From: Choristoneura fumiferana
Lineage: Eukaryota > Arthropoda > Insecta > Lepidoptera > Tortricidae
Direction of reading: 5' to 3'
Assembly (NCBI RefSeq): GCF_025370935.1
Contig: NC_133473.1
Location: 1,597,651 to 1,661,650 of the forward strand
DNA length: 64,000 bases
The notes beneath the pieces were generated by a model that did no database searches, was not told the origin of the DNA, and saw nothing but the letters and a program-made list of their open reading frames with translations. The translations under genes and the position numbers were made by a program. This document shows positions 43,439 through 55,200 of the stretch, piece by piece. The first letter of the stretch is position 1, and every line of letters starts with the position of its first letter.

Positions 43439-46400
43439 ATGTCTTCATGGAAAAAGGCCGCTAAGGCCCATCAGAAGACCCACAGAGAGCGGCATCAGCC
43501 CGAAGCGCGAAAACACTTGGGCTTGCTTGAAAAGAAGACCGACTACAAGAAACGCGCTAAAGACTACCATGATAAGGGCAAGACGCTCAAGATACTCCGT
43601 AAAAGGACGCTGGACAAGAATCCAGATGAGTTCTACTTTCATATGATCAACTCTCGGGTCAAAAATGGGGTAAGTTATCGCCTCTCTACAGGGTGACAGG
43701 GGAAAGGTGAGATAGGGCAGCAATACTGGGTTAAGACACTAACTTTGTTCAGTTTTTAGTTGTCTACATACTGTTTAATTTTCTTTAAGCATAAAGTATT
43801 CATATTCGTAAAAAAACAACATGCGAAAGTTTCACTTTGCTAATTAGTACCCTACAAACTGTATGGAAGAAGGTTTCTTTAATTTGTGGGTGTTCTAGTA
43901 CTCTAACCTTAGTTGGTCTCAAGAGTGTTTTAATCCTTGATAGAAATGGGACCGATTGGCATTAAAAAAAAAGTAAAATCTGTTGATTTTCTTGCTGACT
44001 GTACATTTTATCAAAAGTCTGTGAATGTCGATTCTCATTACTCAAAAAGTTAGTAAAGGTCTCCTAAGAGAATTTTCGCATAGCAGCAAGTGATCTAGTA
44101 GCTGCCCTTGCTGCCCCATCTCAACTTTCCACTCTGTATAGTTCTGGCATACATTATGACGAGATTGTTGTGAATAGTTCATCCTCAAGATATAATTTTT
44201 CATACAGTGTATGAAAAACCGTTGGGTTACTTGCACAGTCTAATTTAATTACAAATACTGCAATTGTTTTCTAAATTTCAGATTATAACCTCCCATAAGT
44301 GCAAGTCTTTATAGTACCCAAAATTTTGCAAATACTACATTTCAATTGCCTATTTGAATTATTTAATTTCCACTAAAATAAAACAAGTTCTCAGTATTTT
44401 ACTCTATTTTTTAATATTTTCGCCTGTAACAAAGTAGACTTTATTTTTATATTTTCGACATTACTCAGTAAATGTAAAGAACTGTTTCAATTGTGTGCCG
44501 AAAATGTACTATGTTGTCATCTACAACCAATGTAGCTAGTACTCTCTAATCCATAATACATGAGGACTTGGGGCTTCCAACATCATGGGCCCTTGAAAGT
44601 GGGTTTTGGTCATGACATACATTTTATCAGAGGCGTCTTTAGCCCATGTAGTGCCCATGTGCAATTATTATTTTAGCGCCATCTAGGAAGCGCACGGTCA
44701 AAATGGAATCGGTACTAAGTGTGACACAGTGCCGCGGCCGGCGCCCTTAATACCGCTGCGCCCGTGTGCAACGCACACCCTGCACTATAGGTGAAGACGC
44801 CTCTGCATTTTATTGTATTTCAAGAGGGCCCTGCTGGTGCTCAAGGGCTCTTGAGCTTTCAATTCAGTAATGGAGACTAATTGCTCATTAACCATGCATT
44901 TGTTTTACAACTATTTATTATCACACAGCTATTTGAATGCTTTTACAGGAACATCATGAGCTGGTGAAAGAGGAGGAGCACACGTCAGAGCAAAAGAAGC
45001 TCATGCAGACCCAGGATGTCAAGTACATTAACATGAAGCGCACCATGGAAAGCAGGAGAATCACCCGTCTGCAGGTAGCCTTAATTTATATCCAGTTGAG
45101 GGTTTAAAATCATTTGACTCCCAGGCCTCAAGCCCCAGGCCCAGGCCTGCAGGGCAAAAATTGGCCTGGCAAGGCATTTGAATTTGTCTACTTTAGCGTT
45201 GGTTGGCCAACCAGCCTTAAAAAAACCTGTCTTAAAAAAAATTGCTCACCTAGAAAATCTTTTGACCAGCCTAGACTTAGGATGTAGGTAGCCTTCAGAC
45301 ATACTGAGTACCCGTTACTGAGAATCTTTGAATGGGTCCTGACTTAGGTTACGTAAAAGAATTCTAGACTACTAGATTTATTTTTCTTTTTAGTTTTTCA
45401 TAGTCTTTTTTAAGGCAATTTGGGTTTGTACAGATATTAATGTCACAGGTTTAGTCATTCATTTTATTTTCCAGTTTTGTATCACATATTTTGATTTGTT
45501 ACATTGTGTTTCATACATTGTAGGCTAAATATTTATTATGGTGATTTTCCACCGGCGACGTGAGACGAGAATTGAAATTTGTATGCATTCTCGCGCGGCC
45601 GCCGTGAGCGCCGCCATACAAATTTCAATTCTCGTCTTGTCTCGCCTCGCCGGTGGAAAGTCACCTTTAGACTGGTTTATCTAGCGTTGAACTGATGTTA
45701 GAATGTTAAGAAGAGAGGTGTCACAATATTTAAATTATTTTCACAGTCAGAACTGCACATGACCGATATAGCAGAGTCAACTCCGAACACGCACACATTC
45801 TTCGTAGATGAAGATGAGGTGGAAAACTTTGACTTGGCGAAGAGGCTAGACACACATCCCGCTCTGCTTGGCAGGAAGTCCAACCGGCCCAGGCTGGCAG
45901 ACCTAGACAAGATACAACTGCCTGATGTTGATGAAAAGGTAAGTCACTGAGGCTTCAAACGGATTCGAAAAATACCCATACCCATATTAAAGGGGTATTT
46001 TAAGGGGTAACTATGATACCCATATAACCCTTTCGAATGTGGATTAAAAAAAACAAAGCCTCTATCTAGCCTCCTTTGTCTCAAATAATATCGATAACTA
46101 TCTATGAATCATTGTTTTGAAGCAGATGAGCCATTATTGAGTAAAAGAAGCGCTGGCACGCCAGATAACTGTTGAGCTAGAGGTATAGACTAATAGAGCA
46201 CCTATATAGTGTCTTTGTTGTACTGGCTTGAAATACTATAAACATAAGTTTAAACGAAGCTGACCCGAAACAAAGTACAGTAGTCGCCCATGGGGCGCGC
46301 CAAAGATCGCATACTTTTCGCTAGTCATACTATAATGTTTATCCGAACTATTGTTTGTCATAATTTTTTCCCCACTAAAACCATACAACTTCTGAAATTT

Positions 46401-47029
46401 AAAAAAAAAGTGTAGGTTAGGTTAGATTTGTTTATTTGTTTTGTAACAGTTCTGAACAATTATAAGATTCAGAGAAAAATAAGTTTTTGGTAAGAATTTC
46501 ATTTTTAATACAAGCTTTTTCTGCCGACTGTACTTTTTGTTAACTGTACTTGCATTGCCACCGAAACTACGTTTGCATACCAAATTTCAAGTCGCTGCCA
46601 TTAACTGTTGAAGAGTTCCGTCTTGCGGAGACGATCCTGGCTGGACTACCAGGATATGACTACCAGATTATTGTATTGTCACGCAATTTACATAAGTATA
46701 CCAAAGTTCAAGTCAATCCAACTACTGGAAGTTGGTCGAATTTAACTTGCAAGATTTGATTAGAGACAGACAGACAGACAATGGGACAGGTGAAACTAAA
46801 TATAACAATAATTATTTTACAGACAATTCAAAACTTAAAGAAGAAGAAAGACAAGGTGTACAAGGAATTGTCGAAAAGGATAGACAGAGAAAAAGAATTG
46901 ATGGTCATCCAGCAGAAAATGGAGATCAAGAAACATGTACAGAGCGCCAAACTTAAGCCGAAAAGGGTTAAAAAAGGCTCCAAATCTAATGCCCCTGTGT
47001 ATGAATTCCAATATGTAAGGAAGAAATAA
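43439..47029 (+). CDS. UTP11: UTP11, U3 small nucleolar RNA-associated protein 11 (SSU processome)
   Basis: Exons: 43439-43669, 44949-45074, 45747-45938, 46823-47029 (TAA), all in phase 0, giving 251 residues against 253 in human. The start MSSWKKAAKAHQKTHRERHQ then PEARKHLGLLEKKTDYKKRA, and later KNPDEFYFHMI, QDVKYINMKR, HTFFVDEDEVENFD, RIDREKELMVIQQKM and the basic tail VYEFQYVRKK, follow the family throughout. The protein is small, very basic and largely helical. UTP11 is a nucleolar component of the small-subunit processome that handles 18S pre-rRNA (family knowledge). Splice sites are canonical (GTAAGT, GTAGCC, GTAAGT donors). Tail to tail with the M13 peptidase gene. Introns contain only transposon fragments. 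Complete and apparently intact. Confidence 0.95.
45538..45667. mobile_element. MITE in UTP11 intron 2
   Basis: Termini GGTGATTTTCCACCGGCGA and its approximate complement CCGGTGGAAAGTCACC. Inner arms GAGACGAGAATTGAAATTTG / CAAATTTCAATTCTCGTCTT. Confidence 0.75.
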
Positions 47030-47067
47030 AAGAATGTGAGTTTATAAATTGGTTATTTTTAATTCAT

Positions 47068-47073
47068 AATAAA
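47068..47073 (+). terminator. Polyadenylation signal of UTP11
   Basis: AATAAA about 40 bases after the stop. Confidence 0.6.
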
Positions 47074-48075
47074 TAATTGTCACTATTATCAAAATGCACT
47101 CTATTTGATCATAAGATAATAAATAATACTGAATTTTCGCTAGGCTGATTGAGACATTTTGTAAATAAAAATACTGTCATGAATCTCAGAAACAGCAAGC
47201 AAAAATAAAATGCTGCTGGTTTTGAAATACAACCAAACAACTAAGTAAAATCACCATCAGACATATCAAAGCAGTCTAAGCGTTCAAAATTATTAGAGTT
47301 TCACCAACATATTTTACAATAGATAGTGCTTTTTTTTTGTTGAGCTAATTCCATTTCCGGAATGTACAACCAATGCACACTGCTTTTATTATTTTATACG
47401 TAAACTTTGAAAAATGCTGGAGCTACATCAAATTATCAACATTGTTGTTGTTTTGTTTGGTCAAAGGTTTTTTTTACGACGCATGTAGGTACATTTCTAA
47501 TATAGTATACAGGCTTTTGCATTCCAGAACTGATTAGCAAAGTTCAAAACCTAATATACTAAAAATATTTTTGAGCTTTTAAGCAGCTTTGATATGTTTA
47601 ATTTTATTAATGATGGTTAAACATATCTTATTATCCATCATGTTTTGTAAAACATACAACTTGTTCTATCCTATTGGTTTCGTAATTAATTCCAGCCTTT
47701 TTATTCCTCATGGTAATTAACGATTAACTTTAACATAGTTATAGCTTAAAACTATTGGTTCATATAAAAACTGTATCACATAATCACATTCATCATCCCT
47801 TAAGCAATAGTAAATAGCGCCAGCACTGCTGTACATCAAATCATTAAAGAAACTTCATTGAAGGGAATTTTGCATCAAAGTAAGCAAAGTTATTTTATCA
47901 CTAAGCACTGTTATCTTATGTGACATAATATATCTGTGTGATGCCGTCTCTGTTTATTTTGTTCATTAAACCGGGACGCCAACACAAATATGCAAGATCG
48001 TAAAATGCAACTCTAGCACTTCAATGAATTTTGCTCGCATTTTACGAACCCTCCCTGCAGATATCCTACATCGTT

Positions 48076-48330
48076 TACCTTTACTTGCCCGAATTTCATT
48101 TGCCCGAATTTCACTTGCCATACCAACGTTTGCCATAAAATATATAGAACCGTGCTGTTTTCAGGACTTTTTTAAATGTGATCATATAGAATGCAGTAGG
48201 TTAGGTTAGGTTAGTTTAATTTCAACTCTGAAGAAATTACTATTTCAGAAATAAATTACTTTATGGCAAATGAAAATTCTAGAAAACGATACATTCGGGC
48301 ATATGAAATTCGGGAAAACGGTAGAGAACC
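48076..48330. repeat. 15-bp 'phrase' repeats in inverted arms
   Basis: Left arm: TTGCCCGAATTTCA twice, then CTTGCCATACCAACG and TTTGCCATAAAA. Right arm: TTATGGCAAATGAAAATTC, then ATTCGGGCATATGAAATTCG, its approximate complement. Confidence 0.65.
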
Positions 48331-48520
48331 ATCCTACATAAATAATACGATAGACAAAGAGTGGTGGCCCTTAGTCGATTTTACATGTGTCAAACGTGCA
48401 GTACAGTGCACGTGTGCATTGTGTAAATGTGCGTTGCGAATCCAACGTCACAGCCTCAAATGTCAGTTTTGACGTAACGACATTTGACAAAAATGGACCC
48501 GAGTGTCCCGCGATCCAAAT

Positions 48521-48657
48521 ATCGTCACTACTTTGAAAAAATCTCGTATCTCAAATCAATACGTCAACAAATTTGACCCTTAAAACAATGTTCATTAAGT
48601 TCACTCGGAAAGATCATCGATTTTGAGATACCAGCTATTTTCAAAGTAGTGTCGATA
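48521..48657. mobile_element. Foldback MITE, family C
   Basis: ATCGTCACTACTTTGAAAAA on the left and TTTTCAAAGTAGTGTCGAT on the right, with inner ATCTCGTATCTCAAAT / ATTTTGAGATACCAG. Confidence 0.7.
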
Positions 48658-49273
48658 TAAAGGGTAAAACTTAAATACTTTCAATGGGTTACTTACTTCC
48701 AACTAAGCCGTATTCTCGGCCTAACTCAAGCTTAGACGTGTAGTGGCATCAAACACACAATACGTTTACCCTATAAGTATACTTTCCATTTGTATACAAG
48801 TATAAAATCTTAGAATAAAAAACTATAGAAATAAGTACAAATGACTTTAGGCGACGCAGTAAAACTAATAATAACGAGGCGGTAAGTTCGCGGTAACCTA
48901 TTGGAGATTATCGTGGACGTATGTGACGTATGCTTTTGATGTAGGTATTTATTTAAACCATTGCTTCTTTGTGGGTGGCGACCCAAAGTCCTACTTAGCA
49001 ATATTATAAACGCGAACCCCTTAATGGAACCGCAGCTTGACTTGATCCAAATTCAGTACAACTTAGGGAACCACCCTATTACAATAGAACTAGAATGTTA
49101 ATATCGTTCGGGACTCGTCAGTTTTCTTTGTTTTCCTGAAAATCTTCTGTTTTAAGGTCCAAACGACATTAGCGATTGGCACTTCTCGACCGACAATACC
49201 TACCGAGCTTCTTTCAAATCTCACCCTAAAAGCATCACATAACGTCCTGAATCACAGTCTTTGGTAGTCACTA

Positions 49274-52200
49274 TCACCACAGCACGCACTTGTGCTCCGG
49301 GTTCATGGGTGAGCCGAGGGGGCACTGCCACGCGTCTGCGAACTCTTTGGAGTTGCTGAGCGTGCCGATGACTCGGATCTTGTTGGGGCTGTGCACGCCT
49401 TCCACCATCTTGGATTTGAGAGCGCCTACTGTTGAGTTGCCGCACCATATCTGTTGGGGAATTGGTTGGGATGAGTAATGGTCACAGTAATAATCCCCAG
49501 AATCCTCCTCTAAAGCCTCTTGTGTTCATACCTGTGCAAAGCCACAGAACAGCTGTTTGGGCGTGTACTGCGGCAGGCCTGGCAGAGTGTCGTGCCACGG
49601 TCTCCCATTTGGTGAAGCGAGGCAAGGTTAGCAATACTCTGTCTTACACCAGCGTCCTAGAAAGAGCAGCTCAGTTCGGGTTTGTACAGCGACAGCCCGG
49701 GCAGAGTGTGTCTTGCCGCGGTCTCCCGTTTGGTAAAACTTTGGCAATGTTCTGTCCTACATCACACCAGCATCCTAGTCCCCTCAGAATCCTCCTCTAA
49801 AGCCTCTCGTGTTTATACCTGCGCGAAGCCCAAGAAGAACAGCTGTTCGGGCTTGTAGTGCGGCAGGCCGGGCAGCGTGTGGCGGCGCGCGGCGGGCTCC
49901 CGCTTGGTGAGCAGCGTGTAGGCATGCAGGGCGGCTCGCAGCCCGCCGTTGTCCGCGATGTTCTCGCCCTGCGTGTTGAACCCGTGCACCTGGACAACAC
50001 CACTCATATATTAAACCTGAAAGTTTGTAAGTCTGTTTGTTTCATCATCATCATCAGTCGGAAGACGTCCGCTTCTGAACAAAGGCCTCCCCCTTAGAAC
50101 GCCACAATGAACGACAACTCGCCACTTGCATCCACCGGTTTCCTGCAACTCTCACGATGTCGTCAGTCCACCTGGTGGGAGGCCAGCCAACGCTTCGTCT
50201 TCCGGTTCGTGGACTCGAGGACTTTTCTCCCCCAATGGCTATCTGTTCTTCGAGCGATGTGGCCCGCCCGCCCAAGCCGCATGTGGCCGCCCCTGTTTGT
50301 TTGTTACCTCTTCACATCTAAATAGCTGAGCCGATTTAGATGAAATTCGGTATACAGATAGTTTCAGTCCCGGGGAAGGATATAGGATAGTTTTATCCCA
50401 GAAAATTGCACAGTTCCCGAAGGAAAGCGATAAACGAATTCTAAGCGGAGAGTCGCGGGCGAACACCACTGCTTCAGGTTGCCTTCCGCGTCATAGAGTC
50501 GGGCTGGTCGTCATGGTAACCTTACCGTATAGTTGGGCAGCTGCGGCAGATGGTAGCGCGAGTACTGGTCCACGATGCACTGCACGCGGCCGTGGTAGTG
50601 CTCCAGAGTGGCCGCCGACCACCACTGCTTCAGGTTGCCTTCCGCGTCGTAGCGTCGACCTGCCGAACATTCATTGGATCAATCTGGTATCATGGTAACG
50701 TCTCCTGACGTCACTTATTAAAACTAAAATTTTATGAGGTAGGAATCCACTAAAAGTTAGGAATTGTGACAGTTTTAAGGCAATTTCTTCATGGCTCATC
50801 TCCTAAGCATGCTAATATTATACATTATGCAAACATTTTTCTAACAAAGTCTGGTGTCTCCGGAGTTACAGGACAGAATAACGACACTAAAAATTTGATT
50901 GACCCAATTATTATTAACCCATTCAGTGTCTTGACGCCCATCAGCGTCTTGGTGGACCCTTGCGGGCGTAGACACGGTTGGGCGTCCCATTTCTAATGAA
51001 TATTTCATGGTATATTCTGATCAGAATGCCCTGCGGTAAATGTAACATACGTTTCAACCAGAGATGAGCGAGGAATGTGTTACTGAATTCCCGTGGAAAT
51101 TCTCAATACATCGTGGTCTCCATTGATGTTGCATACAAAGCGACCATGCCAAATTTCATGATCCTCAACCCAGCGGTTGAGAATTCGACATTTTATTCTG
51201 ATTCCGTGGCAATATCTCGATAAAAAGTAGCTCCAAGAGAGACATGTAGGTTTCATATAAAACAGGCTTTCTAAAGTTGTGTTTTTATTTGTCGGTATTA
51301 CCTTGATCATCGAATCCGTGCGTCACTTCATGACCCATTATGGCACCAATTGATCCGTAATTTATCGCTCTGAAACAAAATCGTGATAATAAAATATCTA
51401 CATTCTTCATTCTATCATCATCAGCAGTTCACTGAAACACTGTTAGAACACCACAATGAACGACAACTCGCCACTTGCATCCACAGTTTGGTCGCAACTC
51501 TCACGATATCGTCAGTCCACCTAGTGGGTTGCTTGCCAACGCTTCGTCCTCTGGTTCGTTGTCGCCACTCGAGCACTTCTCCCCCAACGGTTTTCTGTTC
51601 TGCGAGCGATGTGGCCTATTGCCACTTCAACTTGCATATTCTCCGAGCTATGTCGACGACTTTAGTTCTTCGGTGATTTTCCGTAATTACGAATATTGTT
51701 ATATTTCAAGCTTATTTTTACTACAAAATACTCACTCGATCCCGTTACCGTAGAAAGGAGGCTGCAGTATTCCAGCCGGGAACGCTAAAATAAAATAAAA
51801 ATAAATTTTTCTTGTTGCAAGATTGTGAGATAATGCCAGGAACGTATATAGAATGTTGTAAGCACACTTACTGACTGAGTTGAGGGTGGCAGAATAGAAA
51901 GCATTCACTGTTGTGGCTGTTGCCACCCACCTGGAAATGAACAGAAGATTATAAAAAAAATCGGTCAAGTGCACGTCGATCTTGCAAACCAAGTTTTCCG
52001 TACAGTTACAGAAAAATACTATGTACTAAGCAGCAACTCAAAATACCGGAAGATAGAGGTAAGTTAACTTAAATTATTTAAGCATCATCATCTTAATCGT
52101 CCTATAATTGTGCACTGCTGGACAAAGGTTTCCCTCAACACGAGCTATTTTACCATCTTGGACTTGTCGAATTCGGGTTCTACCACCAATCTTTTTTGAA

Positions 52201-55200
52201 CGTCACTCCGCCCACCAAGCGGGCGTCGTTACATACTTACTTCAGTTTTCGGTCTTCGACACGATAAGACTTATATTAGTCAACATTTCTTACCTATTTC
52301 TATCTGGTTTTTCTCTTAGCGTCTCCAAAGACTTTTTCACCGCAGCTTTCGTCAGCTTTAAGTAGGTCTCGAATAGACTGTTCTCCACTACTTCAGCCTG
52401 TGAAAAAATAAAATTTACACCTGCAAGATGGTCAATTCAACCGCGGGATCATTTTCACTTTAAATGGCGCTATTTTTTTAGAATTAGTTAATTCTGGGTT
52501 CTCCTTACTCCTTAAATTATCTAAGCCTTACTCAGAATCATGAGCACTGTTGATCTGGACGAAGAAAAAAGTGTCACTGGCTTTTTCTCAGTTTTCTGAC
52601 TTTTTTCATACAGTTTATACAGTCGAAACGGACTCATGATAATTTTATGGAAAACGGCACATTTTTTTTCTTCGCCAAACTCAATAGCGTTCGTGATTCT
52701 GAGTAAGGAGAACCCAGAAATACCTAATTCTGAAAAAAAATAAGCGCCATTTAAGTGAAAATGCCCATCTAATGAATTACGCCTGCGAAGCCGCGAGTAA
52801 AGTCTAGTGTTATATAAAAGTTTTCCAATAGAATAAAGCTTATCGGCTGTAGACTCACGTGCTTGTAATGCTTATCCAGCTGTTCGGCGGTGAGCAGCCA
52901 GGCGGGAAACCCGACGAAGTTGCGGATGGCGCTGAGCTTGCTGAGCGTCTTCACGCGCGTCGTCGAGTCCATCCAGTCGAGCTCCTCCACGGCCTCCGCG
53001 AACGCCGACCGGACGTCTTCCACCATCTCTATAGCCTGGAAAATGTCCACTTGTTCAGCAACAAAAAACTGCTCCGAACGCGGCAGCAGCACCTCACTTT
53101 TTACATATGTTAACGCTATATTTTTGACCTGTCTTAAATAGAAAGCGATTATCATTTTCTTCGATATCACATTAGGCTAAAGACTCCAATTTGGTGACAG
53201 TTTTACGCTTCATCTTTGGTCATTAACATTCTACGTCTTGTCGTTTGGGCTATTAACATTAAACTCACGATCCTCTGCTTGAGAGGTCATATTTAGGTCA
53301 AACCACTAAGCCAACACGGCTTTTTACAATTCCTCTGATAATAAAAAGGACACTCAAGTTTGGTTATTCTTACTATGCCGCTATGCTCGTATGAGGAGGC
53401 AAAATCCTTTTCCCTACTCACCTTCTGTCTAGAAGTCTGATCAAAGTGCCTCTTCACGTACAGATAGCTCAGAGCCACTCCGAAATTCGCATTGACGTTG
53501 GCCGTGCAGCTCTTCCACCTGGGAGTCCGCTGCTGCAGCCCGAAGACGGCGCGGCTGAAGGCAAAGCCGAGGTCCCGGAAGGCACTGAGGGTCATCGGGG
53601 CGACTGTTGAGAACACGCTCCACCAGAGGAAGCGTTCTGAAAATACAATGCGTTTCATCAAGCCACTGTCACATACGTCGGACCCGTGTCACATACCTAC
53701 GTCCTTTTAATCATACCCTCCGGCATAAGTCATACCTTCCTCTCATAATCATAATACACCTATCTCTAAGAAAAAGTTGAGTCAACGTCTTTAAAATGCG
53801 AAATTACATAATATGAAATTTACCGTGAACTTTACGGTGAAGGAAAACACCACAAGAAAACCTGAACACACCCTGCGACGAAAACGAAAATAGGGCCCGT
53901 TTGGAAACTACGGCCCTAGCCCTCTCATTCAATGAGGAGGCCTGTGCCCTACAGAGGAACGATGTAGGCCAAAATAATGATGAAGCTAATTTGGACTTTG
54001 ATAGTGGAGGAGTATCGTACCTAATTCCCCCCTGATCATGGCTTTGCTTGCAGATGGCCAAGGCCATTGGGACTGAAAATTTCTGAATGGAGACCGCAGA
54101 TCGGTAAGCGCACCGTAGGTCCACCAACAAGAACAAATGCCCTGGTTAAAGCCGTGGCTTCACGGCGGATGCAGGCCGCTTTCAACCCAAACAAGTGGAG
54201 GTCTATGGGGGAGGCGTATCCAACAGTGGATGTCCTACGACTTATATGATGGTGATGATTACTTTGAACCCCCGTAAATTACCGTTTGTTTTCCCAGCAA
54301 CTTACCGACCACAACCGGTTTCGTATCCGACAGTAGAGTCGCCAGTTTCTGCAGATACGGCAAGTCCATGACGATGACGCGATCGGCGCTCGGGTCCAGG
54401 GTCACGCTTGTGTTTGCGAACACCAGCTCCAAGTATTTCTCCCACTTGTGCTGTGAAAAAAGTAGAATGGGGTTGGATACAAAATTAACTTACAATAATG
54501 TGAGGAGAAGAGCACTAAGTAGACTATGGCGCGCATTTATTAGGCAGCAGGGTACGCCGCACCAGTGCCGGATTAGCCCATTAGCAAATTAAGCAATTGC
54601 TTACTGCATCACGTCTTGGGGGGCCTCATAACCAGCATCAAAAAAAAATGCTAGCACATAAAACGTAAGGCTGGTTACGGCTGCTTATAGGTACACAGGC
54701 GTGGATTGCTTAGGGCATCAAATAGTCTTAATCTGGCACTGTCAGTCACGCTCTACTGCAGCACAAAGCACCAACTGCCTACCTGCCCTGGAGTCGACCC
54801 AGTGCACGCCAATAAATATAGAGATAGAGTTGCGAGCTCCGGTTCGATCGAACCCACGATCCTCTGCTGGATAGGCCGTTGGTCAAAGCAATTTGACTAG
54901 GCTACCACATGTGACAGCTTTTCTAGATAAAGGCAGTTTGAAAACTGCTCTACTGTAGCTTCTACTTCAAAGAACTACAAACAATTACTTTGTTCACCAG
55001 CGACCTTATTTTAATAAGACACAATTTTGTTGCATAGACTATTATCTATGCAACCAAAGTGTGTTTATGCAGTGTGGAGGAGCTCCTCCACCTCTACATT
55101 GTAAGAGCACACACTAAATCACACAAACCTAGCTATCACCAGCACACTACACTAACGCGTTTCGAACTCAACGAGAGTCCATCCTCAGAGTAACCATGCT

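Larger units (their letters stand above)
47074..49273. other. Convergent intergenic region between UTP11 and the M13 peptidase
   Basis: No gene seen. Mostly AT-rich unique sequence to about 48030. 48076-48330 holds inverted phrase repeats and 48521-48657 a family C MITE. AAATAAAT on the minus strand near 48944-48951 could be the peptidase's polyadenylation signal, about 325 bases past its stop. Confidence 0.5.

Noticed and set aside
48196..48218. Telomere-like TTAGG repeats (TAGGTTAGGTTAGGTTAG)
   Set aside because: Only about three units, and similar GGTTAGGTTAG words occur at 46415, 11055 and 60050; too short and scattered for an interstitial telomere.
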